Shown one piece after another: positions 1 to 7,553 of a stretch of 64,000 nt of DNA. Every line of letters starts with the position of its first letter. The stretch's first letter is position 1. The DNA is taken from the NCBI GenBank assembly GCA_963811225.1, contig CAWEQO010000004.1:372001-436000 (forward strand), written 5' to 3'. The DNA comes from CAWEQO01 sp963811225 (lineage in GTDB: Bacteria > Chloroflexota > Anaerolineae > Anaerolineales > Anaerolineaceae). The notes beneath the pieces are model-generated. The model was not told the DNA's origin. It saw nothing but the letters and a program-made list of their open reading frames with translations, and searched no databases. A program made the translations under genes and the position numbers.

Positions 1-353
1 CCTTCGGCGGGCGCTATCTGAATGAGGGTTTCTCCGGCGGTGAGAAGAAGCGCGCCGAGGTGCTGCAGATGGCAACGCTCAATCCTGAGATTGCCATCAT
101 GGACGAGACCGACTCCGGCCTCGACATCGATGCGCTGCGCGTCGTCGCCGAGAGCATCAACACCCTGCGCGGCCCGGAAATGGGCGTCTTGCTGATCACT
201 CACTACCAACGCATTCTCAACTACATCACCCCTGACTTCGTTCATATTATGATGGGCGGTCGTATTGTGGAGACCGGTGGCCCTGAGCTTGCGCTTCAAC
301 TGGAAGAGCACGGCTACGAGTGGGCGCGTGAAAAGTACCAGGAATTGGTCTAG
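1..353 (+). CDS. sufC: SufC, Fe-S assembly ATPase (3' part only)
   Basis: C-terminal part of the ABC-type ATPase of the SufBCD complex, which drives Fe-S cluster assembly in the cytoplasm. The reading frame is open from base 3, so the gene starts before the window. Visible are the SufC form of the ABC signature (LNEGFSGGEKKRAEVLQM), a Walker B segment (PEIAIMDETDSGLDIDA) with its catalytic Glu, and the H-loop (LLITHYQRIL). It ends 32 bases before sufB and is surely co-transcribed with it. The signature and the sufB/sufD neighbours make the call secure; only the N-terminal Walker A half is missing. Confidence 0.97.
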   Translation, partial: FGGRYLNEGFSGGEKKRAEVLQMATLNPEIAIMDETDSGLDIDALRVVAESINTLRGPEMGVLLITHYQRILNYITPDFVHIMMGGRIVETGGPELALQLEEHGYEWAREKYQELV

Positions 354-385
354 TACCGCTGGATCCAGCGATTATCGGAGGTTAT

Positions 386-1798
386 ATGGCAGCAAAATCT
401 GAATCAGAGCTCCTCGAGAATATTGGTGAATACCGCTTTGGGTTCAGCGACCCGGATGTTTCGGTGTTCAAGACCCGCAGGGGCCTCGATGAGCAAGTTG
501 TACGCCAAATTTCGGCGCTGAAGGGCGAGCCCGAGTGGATGCTCGAGTTCCGCTTGCGCGCCTATAAGCATTTCGAGCAGCGTCCGACCCCCAAGTGGGG
601 CGCCGACCTGGCGAAGCTCGATCTGAACAATATTTATTATTATGTGAAACCAACCGAGGCTGAGGGCAAGACTTGGGACGACGTGCCTGACTCGATTAAG
701 AACACCTTCGATAAGCTCGGCATCCCGGAAGCCGAACGCAAGTTCCTGGCTGGTGTGGGCGCTCAGTATGAATTGGAGATGGTTTACCATAACATTCAAG
801 AGCACCTCGAAAAGCAGGGCGTAATCTTCTTGAGCATCGAGGAGGGCCTGCGTCAGCATCCGGACCTGTTCCGCAAGTATTTTGGGACGGTCATCCCGAT
901 TGAGGATAACAAGTTCGCCGCCTTGAACAGCGCCGTCTGGTCGGGTGGATCCTTCGTGTACGTGCCCAAGGGCATCAAGGTGGATCTGCCCCTGCAGGCC
1001 TATTTCCGTCTGAATATGGCCAACATCGGCCAGTTCGAACGATCCCTGATCATCGCCGACGAGGGCGCTCAGGTTCATTACGTCGAGGGCTGCACCGCCC
1101 CGCAGTACACCACCGACTCCTTCCACAGCGGTGTGATCGAGATTGTGGTCAATGAGGGCGCTCGCGTGCGCTACACTACCATCCAGAACTGGTCGCACAA
1201 CGTCTACAATCTGGTCACGCAGCGGGCCATTGTGAAGGCGCATGGCACGATGGAGTGGGTCGACGCCAACCTGGGCTCGAAGGTGACAATGAAGTATCCT
1301 TCTTGCTACTTGATGGGCGAAGGCGCCCGTGGCGAGATCCTCTCGATGGCGTTCGCCGGCCCTGGGCAGACTCAGGATGCAGGCGGCAAGGCCATCCACT
1401 TCGCGCCCAACACCACCAGCAAGATCACTTCGAAGTCGATCAGCAAGGGCGGCGGTCGAGCTTCATACCGCGGCTTGTTGAAGGTCTACCCTGAGGCCAA
1501 GGGCGCAAAATCCAATGTGGTTTGCGATGCGCTTTTACTGGATCCAGAATCCCGCTCGGACACCTATCCTTATATCGAGATCGATCAGCAAGATGTGACC
1601 GTTGGCCACGAAGCCTCGGTCTCGAAGGTTGGCGAGGAGCAGCTCTTCTACCTGATGAGCCGCGGCCTGAGCGAAGAGGAAGCCACCACCATGGTGGTCT
1701 CGGGCTTCATTGAGCCCCTGGTCAAGGAACTGCCGATGGAGTACGCGGTTGAAATGAACCGCCTGATCCAGCTGCAGATGGAAGGGTCGATTGGATAA
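386..1798 (+). CDS. sufB: SufB, Fe-S cluster assembly scaffold subunit
   Basis: Scaffold subunit of the SufBCD complex that receives persulfide sulfur and forms nascent Fe-S clusters. At 470 aa it has the usual SufB length. The C-terminal half has the beta-helix core with the family signature SRSDTYPYIEI and a Cys in KSNVVCDALLLD (about residue 380) that lines up with the essential SufB cysteine. The ATG at 386 is preceded by a strong ribosome site (CGGAGG, spacing 5). The stop lies just before the sufD start, so the two are translationally close. Operon order sufC-sufB-sufD-sufS-sufU is typical of Gram-positive bacteria and Chloroflexota. Confidence 0.98.
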   Translation: MAAKSESELLENIGEYRFGFSDPDVSVFKTRRGLDEQVVRQISALKGEPEWMLEFRLRAYKHFEQRPTPKWGADLAKLDLNNIYYYVKPTEAEGKTWDDVPDSIKNTFDKLGIPEAERKFLAGVGAQYELEMVYHNIQEHLEKQGVIFLSIEEGLRQHPDLFRKYFGTVIPIEDNKFAALNSAVWSGGSFVYVPKGIKVDLPLQAYFRLNMANIGQFERSLIIADEGAQVHYVEGCTAPQYTTDSFHSGVIEIVVNEGARVRYTTIQNWSHNVYNLVTQRAIVKAHGTMEWVDANLGSKVTMKYPSCYLMGEGARGEILSMAFAGPGQTQDAGGKAIHFAPNTTSKITSKSISKGGGRASYRGLLKVYPEAKGAKSNVVCDALLLDPESRSDTYPYIEIDQQDVTVGHEASVSKVGEEQLFYLMSRGLSEEEATTMVVSGFIEPLVKELPMEYAVEMNRLIQLQMEGSIG

Positions 1799-1808
1799 AG
1801 AGACGAAC

Positions 1809-3173
1809 ATGGCTGATACCCCCAAAATTGTCACGAGAGTTCGCAGGGGCGAGCGCACTGCCAAGGTGCAGGACTTCGCTTTCACCCCTGATTTGGCGAC
1901 CAAGTCGGGCAGCAGTGAGTTCCTGCAAGACTACAGCCGCCATGCACTGGATGCATTTAGCAAGGCCGGCCTGCCGACCGTCCGTGAGGAGGCCTGGCGG
2001 CGAACCGATCTCAAAGATCTGCGCCCGGCGCGCTTCAAGCTGCCCCAACCCGGCGCATACGAAGATTTGCCACCGGCCCCTGAGGAGCTTTTGCAGCCCC
2101 TTACCGCAGAATCGCACGGCGGGCAGGTGGTCGAGCTGGCCGGCGGCACGCAAGTACGCCTGAACGAGGGCCTGGCGAAGCAGGGCGTGATCTTCACCGA
2201 TCTGGAAACGGCCCGCCGCGAGCAGCCGCAGATCCTGGAAAAGATTATGGGCAAGATCGTACGGCCGGAGGAGGGCAAGTTTGCTGCTCTGGCAGCTGCC
2301 TTCGCCCAGAACGGGGTTCTACTGTACGTGCCTCGCAATATCGTGGTCGAGCAGCCGCTGCACAGCCTGATCTGGGGCCCCGGCAACGAATTGGCCCACC
2401 TGTCGCACTTGTTAGTCTACCTGGAGGAAGGCTCTTCGGTCACCTACGTGCACGAGGCGGCTTCGCCGGTTCAGAGCGAAGGGGAAGGCCTCCACGCAGG
2501 CATCGTCGAGATCTACGTTGGCCCCAACGCCAACCTGCGCTTTGTCGAACTGCAGTCGTGGGGCGAGAATGTCTGGAACTTTAGCCACGAGCGCGCCCAG
2601 GTGGACCAGGAAGGTAACCTCGATTGGATCTTCGGCGCAATCGGCAGCAAGCTCACCAAGAACTTCTCCGATCTCGAGCTGATTGGTCGCGGCGCCACCG
2701 GGCGTATGTCGGGCTTCTACTTCACCGACCACAAGCAGCACCTCGACCACGACACTCAGCAGAACCACAACGCCCCCAACACCACCAGCGACTTGCTCTT
2801 CAAGGGTGCGCTGCTGGGGCAAAGCCGCTCGGTTTGGCAGGGCATGATCTACGTCGCTCCCGGCGCTCAGAAGACGGACGGTTATCAGGCGAATCGCAAC
2901 CTGGTCTTGAGCCAGGACGCCCGCGCCAACTCCATCCCCGGACTCGAGATCCTGGCCGACGACGTGCGCTGCACGCACGGCGCCACGGTCGGCAAGATTG
3001 ATGAAAATGAGGTGTTCTACCTGATGAGCCGCGGCCTGGAGCGTTCAAACTCCGAGCGGTTGATTGTGGAAGGCTTCTTCGATCCGATTATGCAGCGCAT
3101 CCCCTTCGAGGGCGTGCGTGAGCGCTTCCAAGAAGCGATCCACAATAAGATGGAATCGTACACGGGATCATAA
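1809..3173 (+). CDS. sufD: SufD, Fe-S cluster assembly subunit
   Basis: Partner of SufB in the SufBC2D complex; needed for iron acquisition and cluster assembly. It shares the SufB-type beta-helix fold; the C-terminal block RCTHGATVGKIDENEVFYLM carries the conserved His (about residue 389). I chose the ATG at 1809 (454 aa), 10 bases after the sufB stop and behind AAAGAGACG. An upstream in-frame TTG at 1791 would overlap sufB and has no better ribosome site. The region from residue 150 on resembles SufB (GKFAALAAAFAQNGVLLYVP), as expected for these paralogues. Confidence 0.95.
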   Translation: MADTPKIVTRVRRGERTAKVQDFAFTPDLATKSGSSEFLQDYSRHALDAFSKAGLPTVREEAWRRTDLKDLRPARFKLPQPGAYEDLPPAPEELLQPLTAESHGGQVVELAGGTQVRLNEGLAKQGVIFTDLETARREQPQILEKIMGKIVRPEEGKFAALAAAFAQNGVLLYVPRNIVVEQPLHSLIWGPGNELAHLSHLLVYLEEGSSVTYVHEAASPVQSEGEGLHAGIVEIYVGPNANLRFVELQSWGENVWNFSHERAQVDQEGNLDWIFGAIGSKLTKNFSDLELIGRGATGRMSGFYFTDHKQHLDHDTQQNHNAPNTTSDLLFKGALLGQSRSVWQGMIYVAPGAQKTDGYQANRNLVLSQDARANSIPGLEILADDVRCTHGATVGKIDENEVFYLMSRGLERSNSERLIVEGFFDPIMQRIPFEGVRERFQEAIHNKMESYTGS

Positions 3174-3502
3174 AAAACATCCCGTTCATGGTCAGGTCGT
3201 TGTAGGGGCGCACTTGGTGCGCCCCTGTCTGTGCGTAAGCCAACCATGGAATGCACTTTCGAGAGCGCATTCCACAGAAAGCAAGACACGCAAACGCACA
3301 AAACATTCAAGTATACTGTTTAATTTGACCTCGACTGTCATTTAATGTTAGAATTACTCGATTGATTTAGATCAAAACTGCTCAGGCAGAGGTGCTTTTG
3401 GAGAGAGAAAGCGCCGCTGCAGCGGCGCTTTCTCTCTCCAAAAGCACCTCTGCCTGAGCAGTTATTCGCACAATTGATCCTGTAAGTAGTGGAGATGATT
3501 AT
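3174..3502. other. Gap between sufD and the small gene; three inverted repeats
   Basis: No gene seen in these 329 bases. Near 3204-3226 is a hairpin with AGGGGCGCAC arms just after sufD, a likely terminator or processing site. At 3245-3275 there is a weaker repeat with GGAATGC arms. At 3376-3463 lies the 88-bp perfect palindrome listed separately. Confidence 0.6.
3376..3463. repeat. 88-bp perfect palindrome (44-base arms, no spacer)
   Basis: Every base from 3376 to 3419 pairs with its partner from 3463 back to 3420, centred on CTGCAG. The arms contain GCAGAGGTGCTTTTGG and GAGAGAGAAAGCGCC. It sits 40 bases before the small gene at 3503. It could form a very stable hairpin in RNA from either strand or a cruciform in DNA. 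A related but imperfect hairpin (3839-3878) lies after the same small gene. Confidence 0.9.
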
Positions 3503-3796
3503 ATGGCTTCTGTTCCTTTTATGAAACCACCAGATTCTGAATATTTGTTCGATGTTGGCGACACGGTTGAAGTTTTCTGCGATCACGAAAAAGGCGGCGA
3601 GCGTATTCGCGGCTGGCTGAAGGGTATCGTGGTGCAGGTGGATTCGAAGATGGTTGCCGTTCAGTTCCGAGTGAACGTTTACCTGACGGACGGCTGGATG
3701 GTGCCGGACCATATCCTATGGTACCCGGTCAATTCATCCAATTTGCGCCAGGCCCGGCGTAAATCGGGCAAGTCCGATCTGCCGCGAGCCGAATAG
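3503..3796 (+). CDS. Small conserved-looking protein of unknown function
   Basis: Not recognised. A 97-aa protein inside the suf operon between sufD and sufS. The central part alternates charged and hydrophobic residues (VGDTVEVFCDHEKGGERI, GWLKGIVVQVDSKMVAVQF), which suggests a small beta-barrel of the SH3, KOW or agenet kind. The tail is basic (LRQARRKSGKSDLPRAE) and could touch nucleic acid. No cysteines suited to an Fe-S cluster: only one Cys. No signal peptide or membrane segment. Hairpins with related arms flank it on both sides, so it may be transcribed apart from the suf genes. Coding status rests on the clean frame and codon use like its neighbours. Confidence 0.7.
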   Translation: MASVPFMKPPDSEYLFDVGDTVEVFCDHEKGGERIRGWLKGIVVQVDSKMVAVQFRVNVYLTDGWMVPDHILWYPVNSSNLRQARRKSGKSDLPRAE

Positions 3797-3838
3797 CCCA
3801 CAGGCGATCATTGAATAAGAATTGCAATTGCTCAAGAG

Positions 3839-3878
3839 GAGGTGTTTTGCAGCGTGCTTGCACCCTGCGAAGCACCTC
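3839..3878. terminator. Hairpin after the small gene
   Basis: Imperfect 19-bp stem with a 2-base loop. The arms begin GAGGTGTTTTGCAG and end GCGAAGCACCTC; most mismatches can form G-U pairs. It lies between the small gene and sufS and shares the GAGGTG-CTTTT motif with the 88-bp palindrome. Confidence 0.5.
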
Positions 3879-3919
3879 TGATTGATCCGTTGCGCCAGGA
3901 GATTTATTGGTGATAGAGA

Positions 3920-5164
3920 ATGCAACCAGACACACAGCTCCAGATTGACGTCCAAAAAATCCGGGAAGATTTTCCGATCCTGCAGCGCGAGGTGCGGCCA
4001 GGTGTCAAGCTGGTCTACCTCAATTCGGCTGCCACCTCACAGAAGCCGTGGCAAGTCCTTGAGGCCATGGACGTCTATTATAAAAACTACAACGCCAACA
4101 TCCATCGCGGCGTTCACACCCTGGCCGAAGAAGCCACCGCTGCGTATGAGGCCGCGCGTGCCAACATCGCCAATTTCATCGGCGCCGCGCACGCCCGCCA
4201 GGTTGTTTTCACCCGCAACACCACCGAGTCGATTAATCTGGTCGCTTACTCATGGGGCCGGAAGTTCCTCCAATCGGGCGACGTGGTCCTGCTGACGGAG
4301 ATGGAGCACCACAGCAACCTGGTTCCCTGGCAGATCCTGGCCGCCGAGCGCGGTATTCAGTTGAAATACGTGCCCGTAACGGATGAGGGCCTGTTCGATA
4401 TGGAAGCGTATTACCGCCTGCTGGAGCTGCGGCCCAAGCTGGTGGGTTTCACCCACATGTCGAACGTACTGGGCACCATCAACCCCGCCCGCGAGATTGT
4501 CACGGCCGCCCATGAAGCCGGGGCTGTAACCCTGGTCGACGCGGCACAGTCGACGCCGCACATGCCGGTCGACGTGCAAGACATCAACGCTGATTTTCTG
4601 GCATTCTCGGCCCACAAGATGCTCGGTCCCACCGGCATCGGCGCGCTTTATGGCCGTGAGAGCCTGCTAAATGAGATGCCGCCCTTCTTTGGTGGCGGCG
4701 ACATGATCAAAAAGGTCACGCTGGAAGGCTACCTGGCTAACACCCTGCCGCACAAGTTCGAGGCCGGCACCCCCGCCATTGCCGAGGCGATTGGTTTCGG
4801 CGCCGCAATCGACTACCTGCGCCAGGTTGGAATGGACGCCATCGCTGCCCACGAGCACGATATGGCTGCCTACGCTCAGGAGCGCCTGTCGGAGGTTCCC
4901 GGCCTGAAACTGGTGGGTCCGCCGGCCGGCAATAAGGGTGCGGTGATGTCTTTCACCATGGATGAAGCCCATCCGCACGATGTGGCCCAAATCCTCGACA
5001 GCGTCGGTATCGCCGTTCGCGCCGGCCATCATTGTGCCATGCCGCTGCACCAGAAATACTGCCTCCCCGCGACCACCCGGGCCAGTTTCTACCTTTACAA
5101 CATCAAAGAGGAAGTCGACGCCTTGATCACTGGACTGCAAGAAGTCAAGCGATTATTTGGATAG
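3920..5164 (+). CDS. sufS: SufS, group II cysteine desulfurase
   Basis: PLP enzyme that takes sulfur from L-cysteine to give alanine and an enzyme persulfide, then passes it to SufU for the SufBCD complex. At 414 aa it has the SufS/CsdA length. The PLP lysine is in FSAHKMLGPTGIG (about K233) and the persulfide cysteine in RAGHHCAMPLHQ (about C372), the short-loop form seen in group II enzymes that work with SufU. Other family blocks are RNTTESINLVAYSWG and TLVDAAQSTPH. It is 23 bases ahead of sufU and in the same operon. Confidence 0.97.
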   Translation: MQPDTQLQIDVQKIREDFPILQREVRPGVKLVYLNSAATSQKPWQVLEAMDVYYKNYNANIHRGVHTLAEEATAAYEAARANIANFIGAAHARQVVFTRNTTESINLVAYSWGRKFLQSGDVVLLTEMEHHSNLVPWQILAAERGIQLKYVPVTDEGLFDMEAYYRLLELRPKLVGFTHMSNVLGTINPAREIVTAAHEAGAVTLVDAAQSTPHMPVDVQDINADFLAFSAHKMLGPTGIGALYGRESLLNEMPPFFGGGDMIKKVTLEGYLANTLPHKFEAGTPAIAEAIGFGAAIDYLRQVGMDAIAAHEHDMAAYAQERLSEVPGLKLVGPPAGNKGAVMSFTMDEAHPHDVAQILDSVGIAVRAGHHCAMPLHQKYCLPATTRASFYLYNIKEEVDALITGLQEVKRLFG

Positions 5165-5187
5165 ACGATTGACCGAGAAGGAAAGCC

Positions 5188-5592
5188 ATGGATGATTTAT
5201 ACCGAGAAATTATTGTCGAGCGTTATAAAGACCCGATTTACCGCGGCAAGCTCGAACCGCACGACATCACCTTCGAAGACGAGAACCCACTGTGCGGCGA
5301 TCAGATCCGTATCGACCTGCGCCTGGATGAAGAGGGCAAGATTAAAGAGGCCGCTTTCAGCGGTCAGGGCTGCGCCATCTCGCAAGCCTCCGCCGACCTG
5401 CTGCTCGAAGCAGTCATCGGCAAGTCGCTGGAAGAGATCAAGGCCATGAACCGTGACGACGTGCTCGACTTGCTGGGCATCGATCTGGGGCCGGTGCGCC
5501 TCAAATGCGCCTTGCTGCCTTTGAAGGTTTTGAAGGCCGGCGCTTACGGACTGGGTGAGGGCGAAAGCCTGGAGGAAGACGAGGACGAGTAA
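5188..5592 (+). CDS. sufU: SufU, zinc-dependent sulfurtransferase of the SUF system
   Basis: SufU accepts persulfide from SufS. The 134-aa protein has the three conserved cysteines: C36 in NPLCGDQI, C62 in GQGCAISQASADL and C107 in RLKCALLPLKVL, together with D38. In SufU these bind zinc, and the first Cys swaps in to take up sulfur. Unlike IscU it has the extra insertion between the second and third cysteine (EAVIGKSLEEIKAMNRD). Start ATG at 5188 follows GAGAAGGAAAG. It ends 2 bases before the Rieske gene, so the two are tightly coupled. Confidence 0.95.
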   Translation: MDDLYREIIVERYKDPIYRGKLEPHDITFEDENPLCGDQIRIDLRLDEEGKIKEAAFSGQGCAISQASADLLLEAVIGKSLEEIKAMNRDDVLDLLGIDLGPVRLKCALLPLKVLKAGAYGLGEGESLEEDEDE

Positions 5593-5594
5593 GC

Positions 5595-5930
5595 ATGGCA
5601 GAAAGCACCGAACAATATGAATTCTTCGAGATCGCTCCGATCTCTGAACTGCCCAACGGCGAGCGCTTGTTCATCGAAGTTGGAGACGAGCCCATCGTGA
5701 TCTTCAACATCGCCGGGAATTTCTTCGCCATCGGCGACGTATGCACCCATGACGGCGGCCCGCTGGGTGATGGAGAAGTTACCGACCATCAGGTGATCTG
5801 CCCGCGTCATGGCGCTCGCTTCGACGTGCGTAATGGCAAGGCCCTGACCTTGCCCGCCGTGGTCGACGCCCCCGCTTACCCGGTGCGGGTCACGGATGGC
5901 ATGATCGAGATCGGCATCCTCAAAGAGTAA
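5595..5930 (+). CDS. Rieske-type [2Fe-2S] ferredoxin
   Basis: Small soluble Rieske protein (111 aa) with the complete ligand set: CTH (C50, H52) and CPRH (C69, H72), giving two Cys and two His ligands to one [2Fe-2S] cluster. The fold resembles the ferredoxin subunit of non-heme oxygenases, but no oxygenase is near. As the last gene of the suf operon it may donate electrons to cluster assembly or be a client; its partner cannot be read from the sequence. No membrane segment, so cytoplasmic. Start ATG 5595 comes 2 bases after the sufU stop. Confidence 0.93.
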   Translation: MAESTEQYEFFEIAPISELPNGERLFIEVGDEPIVIFNIAGNFFAIGDVCTHDGGPLGDGEVTDHQVICPRHGARFDVRNGKALTLPAVVDAPAYPVRVTDGMIEIGILKE

Positions 5931-5943
5931 GTTCTAAAGGGAT

Positions 5944-5981
5944 AAAAATCTGGCGACGATTGCAATCGTCGCCAGATTTTT
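5944..5981 (+). terminator. Perfect-stem intrinsic terminator of the suf operon
   Basis: A perfect palindrome with 19-base arms (AAAAATCTGGCGACGATTG and its complement), followed by a T run. It lies 13 bases after the Rieske gene stop. Both strands carry a T run, so it can work in either direction. Confidence 0.9.
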
Positions 5982-5984
5982 TGT

Positions 5985-6160
5985 TCCTGTTTGTCTTCTT
6001 TCTCCATTCGGATTGTGAATGGCAGGAAGCCCAGTGTCAAAATCACCAGCCCCACCACAATCAACTTCTTCATGCCCACACGTTCCATAAGGATCGGTGA
6101 GACATCGCTCGACATGCTGAAAACGATCAGCCCCATCGGCAGGAACATGAAGCATCTCAT
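5985..6160 (-). pseudogene. Likely remnant of an MFS transporter gene
   Basis: A short - strand frame with no intact gene around it. Translated from 6160 it reads FLPMGLIVFSMSSDVSPILM followed by ERVGMKKLIVVGLVILTLGF. This looks like a helix, a cytoplasmic loop (G-x-S-P-x-x-x-x-R-x-G) and the next helix of a drug/H+ antiporter of the major facilitator superfamily. The rest of the roughly 450-residue protein is missing on both sides. The call rests on pattern resemblance alone; chance coding is possible. Confidence 0.35.
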
Positions 6161-6189
6161 TTGAACAGCCGAGAAACAGCATATCTATG

Positions 6190-6274
6190 CAAAAAGGGCT
6201 GCAGTCACCTGCAGCCCTTCCTACCGATAAAGGATAATTGCTGCGGATGGAGAGCGTTCTAAGCTCTCCATCCG
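6190..6274. terminator. Two hairpins at the end of the first LysM gene
   Basis: First: 6190-6222, arms AAGGGCTGCAG around TCAC. Second: 6246-6274, 11-bp arms GGATGGAGAGC around a 7-base loop. They lie just downstream of the LysM gene stop at 6288 on the - strand. Neither is followed by a good T run on that strand. Confidence 0.5.
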
Positions 6275-6287
6275 CACCTTTTCATTC

Positions 6288-7337
6288 TTACTTCACCCGG
6301 ATCACCTGGCCCACATAAATCACATTCTGGTTGGTGATCTGCGGGTTCAAGTTCAGCAAGGTCTGGATCGACACGCCGAACCAGTCCGAAATCTTGCGCA
6401 GGGTGTCACCGCGCTGCACCACGTAGATCTCGGTCCCCGCCGGGAGCTTGATCAACTGCCCGACGTAGATCAGGTTCTGATTGCTGATCTGTGGGTTGGC
6501 AGCCAGCAGCGCATCCAGCGTGGTGCCGAAGCGGGCGGCGATCTTCTTGAGCGTGTCGCCCGGCTGGACGTAGTAGGTGCTGCCACCGGTCGGCGGCGGA
6601 ACCGGGATGCCGCCTGTGCCGCCTGGGATCACCAGCACCTGTCCCGGATAGATCAGGTTCGGGTTGACGATCTGCGGGTTGGCCGTCAGGATGGCCTGCA
6701 CGGTCGTGCCAAAGCGGTTGGCGAGGATCCGCAGCGTGTCGCCGCGCTGCACCACATAGTTGCCCTGGCTGCTGCCCGAAGACGTCACCAGGAAGACGTT
6801 GCTGTAGATGGCGGCGAACTGATCGGGCACGAAGGCGTAAGCGTACCACTGCTCGCCGGCGTGCGCGCCGGTCGGGATCGCAACCTGGGCGGTGAAAGCG
6901 CCGCTGCCGTTGCTGGTGACCGCCGGGACATTCGGATCGTAACCCTTGTTGAGAGCCACGCCGTAGTACACCGCTGTGTTTGCTGGGTAGCCCGTGCCCG
7001 TGATCGTAACCGTCGTGCCGGGCACGCCGCTGGTCGGGTTAATGGTCACGGTTGGGTAGACCTGGCTGCCGTCCGGGACCTTAAGCACCTGTCCGGGATA
7101 GATCAACCAGGGTGTGGTGACCTGTGGGTTGGCTGCCAGCAAGGCGGAATAGCTCACGCCGCAGTAGCGGGCAATCTTAGCCATCCAGTCCCCAGGCTGC
7201 ACCTGATAGGTAGAGCCGCAGGTCGAGGCGAGTTCGCTGCTGGCTTGCACGGCGGGCGTGAAGGCCAGCAGGAGCATCACGGCAATCATGCCGATGCTGA
7301 ATAACTTTGTAAATCCGAGGATTGATTTGTTGAACAT
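6288..7337 (-). CDS. Secreted LysM protein with an Ig-like domain
   Basis: 349-aa secreted cell-wall-binding protein. The N-terminus has a signal peptide (LFSIGMIAVMLLLAFTPAVQA, ending ASS). Then come one LysM (YQVQPGDWMAKIARYCGVSY, about residues 42-88), an Ig-like IPT/TIG-type domain (INPTSGVPGTTVTITGTGYP, about 98-185) and three more LysM repeats, each starting with VQRGDTL or VQPGDTL and ending near PGQVL or VGQVI. LysM repeats bind N-acetylglucosamine chains in peptidoglycan. No catalytic domain is present, so it may be an adhesin, scaffold or spore- or envelope-associated protein. The next gene upstream has the same architecture. Confidence 0.93.
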   Translation of the reverse strand: MFNKSILGFTKLFSIGMIAVMLLLAFTPAVQASSELASTCGSTYQVQPGDWMAKIARYCGVSYSALLAANPQVTTPWLIYPGQVLKVPDGSQVYPTVTINPTSGVPGTTVTITGTGYPANTAVYYGVALNKGYDPNVPAVTSNGSGAFTAQVAIPTGAHAGEQWYAYAFVPDQFAAIYSNVFLVTSSGSSQGNYVVQRGDTLRILANRFGTTVQAILTANPQIVNPNLIYPGQVLVIPGGTGGIPVPPPTGGSTYYVQPGDTLKKIAARFGTTLDALLAANPQISNQNLIYVGQLIKLPAGTEIYVVQRGDTLRKISDWFGVSIQTLLNLNPQITNQNVIYVGQVIRVK

Positions 7338-7506
7338 GATAAACCTCTCTTCTTTGTAATCCCTATATATCTCTTTAACGCAATCTCATGCTTTTTTGTT
7401 CCAAATTTCTTGATAAAAAAGGGAACTGCTCCGTTCTGTACGGACCTGCCCCTGCCCCTTGCCTGCGGCATGCTCCATCGGGGCTTTTCGCCCTTTTGGA
7501 ATAAAA

Positions 7507-7533
7507 AGAGGCCTGGCAAATCGCCAGGCCTCT
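7507..7533 (-). terminator. Intrinsic terminator of the second LysM gene
   Basis: 11-bp perfect stem (AGAGGCCTGGC) with a 5-base loop, followed on the - strand by TTTTTAT. It lies 20 bases after the stop of the LysM gene at 7554. Confidence 0.9.
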
Positions 7534-7553
7534 CACTATCTCAGGGTATTTCC

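Noticed and set aside
404..1399. 331-residue frame on the - strand inside sufB
   Set aside because: It is the antisense shadow of a certain gene; no ribosome site and no family pattern.
2412..2978. 188-residue - strand frame inside sufD
   Set aside because: Shadow frame; sufD is secure on the other strand.
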